Source of the DNA: CAADGY01 sp035714225
Lineage (GTDB): Bacteria > Acidobacteriota > Terriglobia > Bryobacterales > Bryobacteraceae
Direction of reading: 5' to 3'
Length of the DNA stretch: 10,613 nt
Assembly: GCA_035714225.1 (NCBI GenBank)
Contig: DASTMK010000392.1
Location: 1 to 10,613, forward strand
Part shown: positions 1 through 6,926 of the stretch, one piece after another
Layout: the number at the start of each line of letters is the position of its first letter
Position numbering within the stretch: position 1 is the stretch's first letter
Position numbers and translations under genes: made by a program
Notes under the pieces: generated by a model
Database searches by the model: none
Seen by the model: the letters and a program-made list of their open reading frames with translations, nothing else
Told to the model about the DNA's origin: nothing

Positions 1-2
1 AG

Positions 3-854
3 CAGGGCGACCGCTCAGAACCGTCTTCGATAACCGCCGAAGAAGCTGCGAGAGCGGAAGGCCAGGGGCAACAGAAAGGCAACGAGGGAACCGAAGGAGA
101 GACGGAGGGCGAACAGGCAGACGGCGCAATGCCGGCGTCTGACGAATCCGGCGCGCAGGAAAAACAAGCCGGCAACTCCGGCGACGCTCCACGCGACAAA
201 CAGGCTTCGTCCCAGTCCGGCAATCAGCAGGGCAACCAGGAAGATTCCGGTTTGATGCAGAAGATGCGGGAGGCCATGGCGAACCTCCTCTCCAAGCTCA
301 AAATTCAGCCGCCGCCCGGCGCCGGCCAACAATCCGCGCAGGCCGGCAAAAGCGGCCAGGAACGGCAGAAACAAGCTTCGTCCGGAAAGGGCCAACCCGC
401 GCCGGGCAAGCAGCAGGGCGAAGGCGAACAGGCGGATTCGTCACAGGGCGAACAGGATGAAGGCTCCGAGGCAACCCGCTCCGCGCGGGGGAATCAGGGT
501 GACCGTAATAGTGATCAGCGCGGTTCCGAGGACTCAAAAAGCGGCGTCGGCAAGACCGACGGCGATAAGGACCTGAAGGCCGCGGAGCAGTTGGCCGCGA
601 TGGGTAAGCTGAGTGAGATCATCGGCAAGCGCGCCGCTAACGTAACTGGTGAAGTCATGGTGGAGGTCGCTTCCGGCGATCAGCAACTGAGAACCCCCTA
701 CTCACGCCGTCACGCCACACACGCGCAGGCCGGCGGGGAAATTCACCGGGACGAGGTCCCGCTCGTCTACCAGCATTACGTGCAGCAATATTTCGAAGAG
801 ATCCGGAAGGCGCCGCTGCCCGAACCGGCTGATTCCGCAAATCCCGCCAAGTAA
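3..854 (+). CDS. C-terminal part of a low-complexity Gln/Gly/Ser/Glu-rich protein (5' end outside window)
   Basis: The frame is open from the first bases of the window to TAA at 852-854. The ATG at 129 is only an internal Met, because the same Gln/Gly/Glu-rich composition continues upstream of it to the edge, so the gene starts outside. Three parts are visible. First is a long polar, probably disordered region rich in Q, G, S, E, K and D (about 3-240 and 318-570). It is interrupted by a short helix-like segment at about 243-312 (LMQKMREAMANLLSKLK). Last is a more ordered C-terminal tail (about 580-820) with TGEVMVEVASG, a Ser/Arg/His stretch, and RDEVPLVYQHYVQQYFEEIRK. No catalytic motif or membrane segment is seen in the visible part. 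I do not recognise a named family. Proteins of this style in acidobacterial genomes often have N-terminal membrane segments, but that part is outside the window, so this is inference. glpD follows after 30 bp and could be cotranscribed. Confidence 0.75.
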   Translation, partial: QGDRSEPSSITAEEAARAEGQGQQKGNEGTEGETEGEQADGAMPASDESGAQEKQAGNSGDAPRDKQASSQSGNQQGNQEDSGLMQKMREAMANLLSKLKIQPPPGAGQQSAQAGKSGQERQKQASSGKGQPAPGKQQGEGEQADSSQGEQDEGSEATRSARGNQGDRNSDQRGSEDSKSGVGKTDGDKDLKAAEQLAAMGKLSEIIGKRAANVTGEVMVEVASGDQQLRTPYSRRHATHAQAGGEIHRDEVPLVYQHYVQQYFEEIRKAPLPEPADSANPAK

Positions 855-884
855 CCCTCCTGGGTCCGTGCCTGGGCGAAAGCG

Positions 885-2462
885 ATGAGCCGCCTCAGCG
901 AACTCCAGCGTTCCACTTTTGACGTGGTTGTTACCGGGGGCGGCATCGTCGGCTCCGGCATTGCACGTGACGCGGCTTTGCGCGGCTTGAAGGTTGCGCT
1001 TCTCGAAAAGAACGATTACGGATCGGGAACGACAGCGGGCTCTACACGCCTCGTACACGGCGGCTTGCGTTATCTCGAGATGCTCGATTTTCGCCTGGTG
1101 CGCATGGACCTTCGCGAACGCGAGATCCTTCTCCGCATCGCTCCTCACCTGGTCCGGCCTCTGCGTTTTGTGCTTCCGTTCTATGACCGAAGGCTCGCAT
1201 TGCGCCTGAAGCTCCGCACGGGAATGACGCTCTACGACGCATTGAGCTTTGACCGCAGCCTTCCGGGACATCGGTATATACCGAAGGAGGAGGTTCTCCG
1301 CGGCGAACCATCGCTCTCCACGTGCGGGTTGCAGGGCGCGGTTGCGTATTCGGATGCGCAGGTAGTATCGCCCGAACGGCTATGTCTCGAAAACATCCTG
1401 GATGCGCGCGAGAACGGATGCATCGCGCTCAACTATGCGGAGGTAACGGGCGCGCTTCGCGAACACGGCAGGGTCTGCGGCGTGAGGACTCGGGATGTAC
1501 TCACGGGAGAAACAGTGGAGGTAAGCGGCCGGGTAGTTATCAACGCGTCGGGCCCGTGGCTGGATGCGGTCGCGCAATCGCTCCAGCCCACCGGTCGCAT
1601 CCGCATCCGAACCACGAAGGGTATCCATATCGCGTGCTCGCCGGTTTCAAAACAGGCCTACGTCCTCACCTCACCGCTGGATGGCCGGTTATTCTTCGTC
1701 ATTCCATGGCTGGGCTACAGTTGGATCGGCACCACCGACACCGACTTCACCGGAGACCCGGCATCCGTGCGCGCTACAGCGGAGGATGTGGCTTACCTGG
1801 TGGAGTCGGCATCGGCTTTCTTCCCCACCTTACGGGATGCGCGGATTTTTTGGACCAACGCCGGGGTTCGCGCGCTGGTCATGCGGAAAGGGCGGCCGTC
1901 CGACATCTCCCGGCTCCACCGCATCGTAGACGAGACGCCGAACGGTTCGCCCGGACTGATTTCCGTCCTTGGAGGTAAGATTACGGGCTATCGCGCCATC
2001 GCCGAAGAAGCCACCGGCGCGGCTTGCGCGCTTCTGAGCCGCCGCAGGAAATCGGCGACGGCGGCATTGCCGTTGCCAGGCGCGCGCGACGATGCGCCCT
2101 CCGGCTCGCTGCCTCATCTTCAGGCGATTTACGGGTCCCGCGCCGCCGAGGTCGCCGCACTGGCGGATGCCGGCGAGAGCCTCGCGCGGCCGCTCGACGC
2201 CGCCTACCCGGACATCACCGCGCAGGTTATTCATGCCGTCCGCTCCGAACAGGCGGTTCGTGTAGGCGATTTTCTTTTACGAAGAAGCTATCTTGGCTTC
2301 AGCGAAGATCGGGGAATGCGCGCCCTGGCAGCGGTGGCGGATACCATGGCGGCGGAATCAGGATGGAGTGCCGCGAGGAAATCGGCGGAAATCGAAGAGT
2401 ACACACGATGGACCGCGCAGACACAGGAGTTCCGGAACCCGGCCGCCGCACACAGGCGTTAA
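885..2462 (+). CDS. glpD: FAD-dependent glycerol-3-phosphate dehydrogenase (GlpD/GlpA family)
   Basis: Oxidises sn-glycerol 3-phosphate to dihydroxyacetone phosphate and passes electrons through FAD to the quinone pool at the inner face of the cytoplasmic membrane (EC 1.1.5.3). The 525-aa product is close to the family's usual 500-550 aa. An N-terminal Rossmann FAD-binding motif GGGIVGSG lies at residues 18-25. It is followed by the family signature SGTTAGSTRLVHGGLRYLE (47-65), which corresponds to the SGTSSRSTKLIHGGLRYLE type with a T-A-G variation. WIGTTDTDF near residue 280 and GGKITGYR at 363-370 match the conserved IGTTDTDY and GGKxTTYR elements. The C-terminal helical domain carries VIHAVRSEQAVRVGDFLLRR and ends near ...EIEEYTRW. 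The start ATG at 885 has only a weak upstream G/A-rich stretch, but it places the FAD motif at the expected distance. No glpK, glpF or glpR is visible. Its neighbours are unrelated to glycerol use, so it may be a stand-alone respiratory dehydrogenase. Confidence 0.93.
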   Translation: MSRLSELQRSTFDVVVTGGGIVGSGIARDAALRGLKVALLEKNDYGSGTTAGSTRLVHGGLRYLEMLDFRLVRMDLREREILLRIAPHLVRPLRFVLPFYDRRLALRLKLRTGMTLYDALSFDRSLPGHRYIPKEEVLRGEPSLSTCGLQGAVAYSDAQVVSPERLCLENILDARENGCIALNYAEVTGALREHGRVCGVRTRDVLTGETVEVSGRVVINASGPWLDAVAQSLQPTGRIRIRTTKGIHIACSPVSKQAYVLTSPLDGRLFFVIPWLGYSWIGTTDTDFTGDPASVRATAEDVAYLVESASAFFPTLRDARIFWTNAGVRALVMRKGRPSDISRLHRIVDETPNGSPGLISVLGGKITGYRAIAEEATGAACALLSRRRKSATAALPLPGARDDAPSGSLPHLQAIYGSRAAEVAALADAGESLARPLDAAYPDITAQVIHAVRSEQAVRVGDFLLRRSYLGFSEDRGMRALAAVADTMAAESGWSAARKSAEIEEYTRWTAQTQEFRNPAAAHRR

Positions 2463-2483
2463 ATCGAAGCGATGGGCTTCGAT
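2463..2483 (+). terminator. Perfect 8-bp hairpin directly after glpD (possible terminator)
   Basis: ATCGAAGC (2463-2470) and GCTTCGAT (2476-2483) are perfect inverted repeats around a 5-nt loop, starting at the base after the glpD stop codon. The stem is stable and sits where a transcription end is expected, before the ccm operon. No T-run follows; the next bases are GGGCGCGG. It is therefore not a textbook intrinsic terminator. It could be an mRNA 3'-end stabiliser or a weak terminator. Confidence 0.35.
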
Positions 2484-2510
2484 GGGCGCGGAAAATCGGC
2501 AAAATAAAGC

Positions 2511-2516
2511 TATACT
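2511..2516 (+). promoter_or_regulatory. Candidate -10 box (TATACT) of the ccm operon
   Basis: TATACT lies in an AT-rich stretch 23 bp before the ccmE start, in the only sizeable spacer before the ccm genes. It differs from the TATAAT consensus by one base. No good -35 hexamer is seen at 16-18 bp upstream, where the sequence is G/C-rich (around GCGGAA), so the promoter may be weak, activator-dependent or read by another sigma factor. The assignment rests on position and the single hexamer. Confidence 0.35.
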
Positions 2517-2524
2517 ATTGGGTT

Positions 2525-2530
2525 AAGAGG
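2525..2530 (+). promoter_or_regulatory. Ribosome binding site of ccmE
   Basis: AAGAGG lies 8 bases upstream of the ATG at 2539. It is the clearest Shine-Dalgarno sequence in the window and fixes the ccmE start. Confidence 0.6.
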
Positions 2531-2538
2531 CAGCACTT

Positions 2539-3024
2539 ATGAAAACTTACGGTAAGTTTGCCGTCCTCATCGTGGCCATCATCGGGACACTGGTCTGGCT
2601 GGCGGCTGGCGGAATTCAGGAAGGCAAAACCTACTATAAAACGGTATCCGAGCTTCGCGACATGAAGGATGCCGAGGGCAAACGGCTTCGTGTGGCCGGA
2701 GACGTAGAAGCGGGTTCTATTATTCGAAAGGGCCGCGAAGTCGAATTCACTCTGGTGCAGGAATCGCAGAAGCTGAAGGTTGTCTATGGCGGCATCGATC
2801 CGCTGCCCGACACGTTCCGCGACGGCGCACAGGCACTGGCGGATGGCAAACTTGGCGCCGACGGCGTGTTTCGCGCGGCCAAGATTCAAGCGAAGTGCGC
2901 TTCCAAGTATGAGGCCAAACCCGGTGGAAACCAGGGTGCGCCTGTGTATCAGAAAAAAGCCGGCGGATCCACACCCGCGGGCTCTTATCCGGCGGATACT
3001 CCACAACGTCAAGCCGGACTGTAA
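2539..3024 (+). CDS. ccmE: CcmE heme chaperone, cysteine (CxxxY) variant
   Basis: Periplasmic heme chaperone of System I: it receives heme at the CcmC complex, binds it covalently and delivers it to CcmF. The 161-aa product has an N-terminal signal anchor (residues about 7-24), then the OB-fold core: YYKTVSELRDM (32-42), GKRLRVAGDVEAGSI (47-61), VEFTLVQE (68-75), LKVVYGGIDPLPDTFRDG (79-96) and GVFRAAKIQAKC (109-120). In the classical family the last strand is followed by a LLAKHDENYTPPE-type motif, where His binds heme. Here the position reads AKCASKYEAK, so the heme ligand is Cys120, with Tyr124 giving a CxxxY motif. That variant is known from Desulfovibrio and archaeal CcmE. The C-terminal tail after residue 125 is Gly/Pro/Ala-rich and probably disordered. 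First gene of the operon, with a good ribosome binding site; ccmF follows after 24 bp. Confidence 0.93.
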   Translation: MKTYGKFAVLIVAIIGTLVWLAAGGIQEGKTYYKTVSELRDMKDAEGKRLRVAGDVEAGSIIRKGREVEFTLVQESQKLKVVYGGIDPLPDTFRDGAQALADGKLGADGVFRAAKIQAKCASKYEAKPGGNQGAPVYQKKAGGSTPAGSYPADTPQRQAGL

Positions 3025-3048
3025 TCGGGAATTCGTCTTCGGTGTGAA

Positions 3049-5058
3049 ATGGAAAATCTGGGCGCTCTCGCTATTCTGCTCGCCTTCTGCCTCTCCCTCT
3101 ACTCGGTAGTTGGATCGCTGATTGGAAAATGGAAGAAAAACCTCTTTCTGACAATTAGCGCGCAGCGGGCCGTTTATTCCATCTGGTTTCTGCTGACTGC
3201 TGCTTCGGGTCTGCTGGTCTATGCGCTCATGACGGGCGACTTCCGGATGGCGTATGTAGCCGCCCACTCGAACCACGCCATGCCCGCGCTGTACAAATTC
3301 GCGGCATGGTGGGGAGGCCAGGAAGGTTCTCTTCTGTTCTGGAGCTGGCTGCTGGCCACCTACTCGGCCATCGTCGTGTTCACCAACCGGCGCAAGTTCC
3401 GGGAGATGATGCCGTACGTGGTTTCCATCCTGATGGCCACGCAGTGCTTCTTCCTGATCCTCAACGCCTTCGTTGTGAGCCCGTTCCAGGTTCTGGCGGT
3501 GGGCCGGGGCATCACTGAAGTACCGGACGGCAACGGTCTCAACCCTCTGCTTCAATACTGGAGCATGGCGATTCACCCGCCCATGCTCTACCTGGGCTAC
3601 GTCGGCTTCATCGTTCCGTTCGCTTTCGCCATGGGATCGCTGATCACACGCCAGCCCGGCGACTCCTGGATTCACACCACGCGCCGCTGGACGCTGGTGA
3701 CATGGCTGTTCCAGAGCTGCGGCATTCTTCTCGGTGCGGGTTGGGCGTATGCGGTGCTTGGATGGGGCGGCTATTGGGCATGGGACCCGGTGGAAAATGC
3801 CTCCCTGCTGCCCTGGATTACCGCGACGGCATTTCTGCATTCCGTGATGATGCAGGAGAAGAAGGGAATGATGAAGGTCTGGAACATGGTCCTGATTTCC
3901 GCCACCTTCTTCCTCTGTATATTCGGGACGTTCCTCACGCGCTCCGGCGTCGTGCAATCCGTTCATGCGTTCGCGCAATCGCCCATCGGCAAGTACTTCG
4001 TGGTGTACCTGACGGTTGGCATCGCCGCAACGGCCTATCTGATTCTGGACCGCCTGGATTACCTCAAGAGCGAATCGCACCTCGAGAGCGTAGTTTCGCG
4101 CGAAGCCAGCTTCCTGTTCAATAACCTGATTCTGCTGGCAAGCTGTTTTGCGGTGCTGTGGGGCACGATGTTCCCGGTGATTTCGGAAGCCGTAACGGGC
4201 GAGCAGGTGAGCGTGGATGCTCCGTTCTACAACCGCATCAATGTGCCGATCGGCCTGTTCCTGATTTTTCTGACGGGCGTAGGCCCGCTGATCGCGTGGC
4301 GGCGCAGTTCGATTGAAAGCCTGAAGCGCGCTTTTATGTGGCCCACCATCGGCGGCCTTGCGCTCATGGTTGCCCTGTTTGCCGCGGGTGTGCGGCACTT
4401 CTACGCTCTCATGTCTTTCGGCCTGTGCCTGTTTGTGGCATGGACCATCGTCTCCGAATTCTGGAAGGGCGCCAATGCGATTCGCGCAAAGAGCGGCGGG
4501 AATCTTTTCGGAGCCATGTTCGAGCTGACGCACCGCAACACGCGGCGTTATGGCGGATACGTAGTGCACATGGGCATGGTGTTTATGTTCATCGGCTTCA
4601 CCGGCGCCGCATTCAACAAGAACCTCATCACGGAAACCGAGTTGGGGGGCGTCCTGCACATCGGAAAATACGAATTGAAGGTGTCGGATTTACGTGACGG
4701 GGAGAACCAGAATTACGCCTGGAATCACGCCGTCGTCGAGGTCCGGAGCGGCGGGAAATTTCTGGGTGCGCTCGAGCCGGAGCGCCGGTTTTACAAGTCA
4801 AGCGGCCAGTCCACCTCCGAGGTAGCCATACGGCGGCGGGTGAACGAAGACCTGTATCTCAACTACGCCGGCGTGAACGAGAACCAGAAGCCTGTCATTC
4901 AAGCCTATATTTTCCCGCTGGTTTCCTGGATCTGGATCGGCTTTGCGACGCTGATCTTCGGTACGGCCATCTGCCTGGTTCCGAGCAAGGTCCGGTTGCA
5001 GTACGCGCGCACCGAAGTGGTTGGTATGGTAGGAAAGCATGCTCCGGCTGAGAAGTAG
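3049..5058 (+). CDS. ccmF: CcmF cytochrome c heme lyase subunit
   Basis: Large polytopic membrane protein that takes heme from holo-CcmE and, with CcmH, ligates it to apocytochrome c. The 669-aa product is slightly longer than the 647-aa E. coli protein. Visible motifs are WWGGQEGS (87-94), MAIHPPMLYLGY (163-174) and the heme-handling WWD region GWGGYWAWDPVENASLLPW (228-246). The four functional histidines described for E. coli CcmF all appear to be kept: H166 and H296 (periplasmic pair) and H254 and H507 (transmembrane heme b ligands). The first three sit at a constant offset of 7 from the E. coli numbers. H507 is in YVVHMGMVFMFIGF. The region between about 515 and 625 is hydrophilic and periplasmic, and a final membrane helix follows. 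ATG at 3049 has no strong Shine-Dalgarno sequence, but no better in-frame start lies upstream. The 3' end overlaps ccmH by 20 bp. A long antisense open frame lies opposite and is considered spurious. Confidence 0.95.
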   Translation: MENLGALAILLAFCLSLYSVVGSLIGKWKKNLFLTISAQRAVYSIWFLLTAASGLLVYALMTGDFRMAYVAAHSNHAMPALYKFAAWWGGQEGSLLFWSWLLATYSAIVVFTNRRKFREMMPYVVSILMATQCFFLILNAFVVSPFQVLAVGRGITEVPDGNGLNPLLQYWSMAIHPPMLYLGYVGFIVPFAFAMGSLITRQPGDSWIHTTRRWTLVTWLFQSCGILLGAGWAYAVLGWGGYWAWDPVENASLLPWITATAFLHSVMMQEKKGMMKVWNMVLISATFFLCIFGTFLTRSGVVQSVHAFAQSPIGKYFVVYLTVGIAATAYLILDRLDYLKSESHLESVVSREASFLFNNLILLASCFAVLWGTMFPVISEAVTGEQVSVDAPFYNRINVPIGLFLIFLTGVGPLIAWRRSSIESLKRAFMWPTIGGLALMVALFAAGVRHFYALMSFGLCLFVAWTIVSEFWKGANAIRAKSGGNLFGAMFELTHRNTRRYGGYVVHMGMVFMFIGFTGAAFNKNLITETELGGVLHIGKYELKVSDLRDGENQNYAWNHAVVEVRSGGKFLGALEPERRFYKSSGQSTSEVAIRRRVNEDLYLNYAGVNENQKPVIQAYIFPLVSWIWIGFATLIFGTAICLVPSKVRLQYARTEVVGMVGKHAPAEK

Positions 5059-5506
5059 TTTTTTGCTGCTGGCGCTGGCCGCGCTTTCTCTCGCGCAGAC
5101 CGGCATGACGCTGGCCACGCCGGAGATTCGCCGTGTCGGCGACAAGCTGGCATGCCTTTGCGGCAGTTGCAAAAATTCCGTAGGTGACTGCCCCATGATC
5201 ATGTGCCACTATTCGAATCCGGCGCGGGAGAAGATTGCCAGTATGCAGAAGGCCGGGTTCTCCGATCAGGCGATCATCGATGAGTTTGTGAAGAAGGAAG
5301 GAATTCGCGCCCTCGTTGCGCCGCCGGCGGAAGGCTTCAGCCTGGTCGGATGGCTGATGCCGTTCGTCGCCATCGGAATCGGGCTTGTCATGATCTGGAT
5401 GTTCCTTCGCCGGTTCCGGAAACCCGCTGCGGTTCCGGAGATCGATCCCGGCGATTTCGACCGCTATCGTGACCGCATAGATAAGGACCTCGCGAAACTC
5501 GACTAA
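5039..5506 (+). CDS. ccmH: CcmH-family protein with five-cysteine cluster
   Basis: Periplasm-facing thiol protein thought to reduce or hold the apocytochrome CxxCH cysteines for heme ligation by CcmF. The 155-aa product has a signal peptide (about 1-26), a short helical domain with the cysteine cluster, a membrane helix (about 101-122) and a charged tail ending in DRYRDRIDKDLAKLD. The order of these parts (thiol domain, FVKKEG-type segment, membrane anchor) matches CcmH/CycL. Instead of the proteobacterial LRCxxCQ motif it has C39, C41, C44, C51 and C56 followed by His57 (LACLCGSCKNSVGDC..MC). This pattern, CxCxxC then C and C, resembles the CxCGC..L.C...C forms of other non-proteobacterial CcmH and could bind a metal or form more than one disulfide. 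AGGAAAG at 5031-5037 precedes the ATG. The start overlaps the end of ccmF by 20 bp and the stop overlaps the next ATG by one base (TAATG). Confidence 0.88.
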   Translation: MLRLRSSFLLLALAALSLAQTGMTLATPEIRRVGDKLACLCGSCKNSVGDCPMIMCHYSNPAREKIASMQKAGFSDQAIIDEFVKKEGIRALVAPPAEGFSLVGWLMPFVAIGIGLVMIWMFLRRFRKPAAVPEIDPGDFDRYRDRIDKDLAKLD

Positions 5507-5931
5507 TGCTCCTGATTAGCGCCGGCATCCTGACTGTAGGGGCTATTCTCTATACTCTCTTCGTCCGCGCGAAGGACTTGCCGGAACCCGTCCCGCCGTC
5601 TCCGGTAGCGCACCTGGAAGAGCGAAAAGCCCGCATCTACGAAGGCTTGCGGGACCTTCAATTCGAATATCGTGTCGGCAAGCTCTCCGACGCGGACTAT
5701 CAACAGACCAAGCTCGACCTGCAAAAAGAGCTGGCCGCGGTGATGGCGGAAATCGACCGGATTCTGGGCGTAAAGCCCGCACCAAAACCGGCGGTGGCTC
5801 CCCAGCCCACCGCGGCGCCACCCGAACGGCCCGGCGTCTACGTCTGCCCGCATTGTGGCGCCGAGTTCCCACAGGCGTTGAAGTTCTGCGGCGAGTGCGG
5901 AAAACCGATGACGGGAGAGGCCGGCGCATGA
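5506..5931 (+). CDS. CcmI-like membrane-anchored coiled-coil protein with C-terminal zinc ribbon
   Basis: A 141-aa protein with three parts. Residues 1-20 form one membrane helix with RAK just after it, suggesting the rest faces the cytoplasm by the positive-inside rule. Residues about 35-88 form a charged helical/coiled-coil segment (LEERKARIYEGLRDLQFEYR, then GKLSDADYQQTK) resembling the cytoplasmic N-terminal part of CcmI. After a Pro/Ala linker (90-109), residues 112-135 form a zinc ribbon with two CxxC knuckles, C114/C117 and C128/C131, spaced by ten residues. It occupies the CcmI position after ccmH, but it lacks the second membrane helix and the periplasmic TPR domain that bind apocytochrome c in proteobacteria. 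A structural or scaffolding role in the Ccm complex is inferred; the role of the zinc ribbon is unknown. Both ends overlap neighbours (TAATG at 5504-5508, ATGA at 5928-5931), so translation is probably coupled. Confidence 0.8.
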   Translation: MLLISAGILTVGAILYTLFVRAKDLPEPVPPSPVAHLEERKARIYEGLRDLQFEYRVGKLSDADYQQTKLDLQKELAAVMAEIDRILGVKPAPKPAVAPQPTAAPPERPGVYVCPHCGAEFPQALKFCGECGKPMTGEAGA

Positions 5932-6926
5932 GGCTCCCCGCTTTGTTCCTGCTTGCGTCCCTCGCCTTCGCCGCCGTTGATGGCACCGTGATGAACCGCA
6001 CGTCCGGCAAACCGGAAGCAAATGCCACGGTCACGCTGTACCGTCTCGATCAAACGGGCATGCAGCCCGTGAAGACCGTGCGCGCCGCGGCGGACGGCAA
6101 ATTCCAGTTCGACGCGAAGGTGGAAGGCCCGCACCTGCTTCAGGCGATACACCGGGGCGTGGCGTACAATCACATGCTCTCGCCCGGCAGCCCGTCCACC
6201 GGTATCGAGCTCGCTGTTTTCGACTCGTCCTCAAAGCCGGGTATCGCACCAGTGGCGCAGCACATGGTGCTGCTGGAGCCGTCGGAAGGGCGGCTGGCGG
6301 TAAGTGAAACCTTCTTCCTTCGCAACCAGAGCAATCTAACCTACAACAATTCCGAACAGGGAACACTCCGGATTTATCTTCCTGAGGAAGCGGTAGAGTC
6401 CGCGCGCGTGATGGCGACGGCGCCCAATAGCATGCCGGTGGAAAGGCCTTCGCAGAAGACCAACACACCTGGTATTTATCTGATCGACTTCCCCATCAAA
6501 CCCGGTGAAACCAGAATCGATCTAACCTATCAGCTCCCATTCAGTGGGACAGGAAAATTCTCAGGCAGGGTTTTGGAGAAGGAAGGAACCGCGCGACTGG
6601 TGGTTCCCTCGGGTGTGACCATTCAAGGCGAGGGGTTGGAGATGCTCGGCATTGAGCCCAGCACGCAAGCTCAGATTTATGGGTTGAAGACGGGCGCCTA
6701 TGCGGTGGAGATCACCGGGACCGGGGCTCTGCGCGCTACGGATCGTGGGGAAGACGAAGCTCCCGGGATCCAGCAGATTCTCCCACGCATCTACGACCGC
6801 CTGTACTGGGTGCTCGGACTTTCGCTCGCCATTCTCGGCATCGGTTTCTACCTGCTCTACAGAAGTCCCAACAAAGAAGTCCAAGCTTCCGCCCCGCCGG
6901 CGCGAACCGGACGCAAGGCGAAATGA
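5928..6926 (+). CDS. Ig-like/carboxypeptidase-regulatory-domain membrane protein of the ccm operon, function unknown
   Basis: The 332-aa product has a signal peptide (MRLPALFLLASLAFAA, about 1-16). A beta-sandwich module follows at about 18-80, of the carboxypeptidase regulatory-like type (VDGTVMNRTSGKPEANATVTLYRL ... ADGKFQFD in shape). Next is a mostly beta ectodomain (about 80-285) without recognisable catalytic residues and without cysteines. One membrane helix lies at about 291-311 (LYWVLGLSLAILGIGFYLLY), followed by a basic 20-residue tail ending RTGRKAK. Predicted topology is type I: large domain outside, short tail inside. I chose ATG at 5928 because it opens directly into the signal peptide and gives the ATGA overlap with the previous stop; the frame continues upstream, but that stretch lacks a signal sequence. 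The stop overlaps the ccmA start by ATGA (6923-6926). Translational coupling on both sides implies a role in cytochrome c maturation or in stabilising the CcmABC assembly, but nothing in the sequence states what it does. Confidence 0.85.
   Translation: MRLPALFLLASLAFAAVDGTVMNRTSGKPEANATVTLYRLDQTGMQPVKTVRAAADGKFQFDAKVEGPHLLQAIHRGVAYNHMLSPGSPSTGIELAVFDSSSKPGIAPVAQHMVLLEPSEGRLAVSETFFLRNQSNLTYNNSEQGTLRIYLPEEAVESARVMATAPNSMPVERPSQKTNTPGIYLIDFPIKPGETRIDLTYQLPFSGTGKFSGRVLEKEGTARLVVPSGVTIQGEGLEMLGIEPSTQAQIYGLKTGAYAVEITGTGALRATDRGEDEAPGIQQILPRIYDRLYWVLGLSLAILGIGFYLLYRSPNKEVQASAPPARTGRKAK

Noticed and set aside
1322..1978. A 218-codon + strand open frame inside glpD
   Set aside because: It overlaps the conserved FAD-oxidoreductase frame, is Arg/His/Gly-rich and has no domain; it is a GC-driven shadow.
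2515..4659. A 714-codon open frame on the - strand opposite ccmE and ccmF
   Set aside because: The translation is rich in His, Gln, Arg and Glu with no recognisable domain, as expected from the reverse complement of a hydrophobic GC-rich membrane-protein gene. The + strand carries two unmistakable ccm genes over the same bases.
5853..5927. A start at ATG 5853 for the Ig-like membrane protein
   Set aside because: It would add 25 Arg-rich residues read out of frame from the zinc-ribbon codons, in front of a clear signal peptide. ATG 5928 gives the ATGA overlap typical of this operon.
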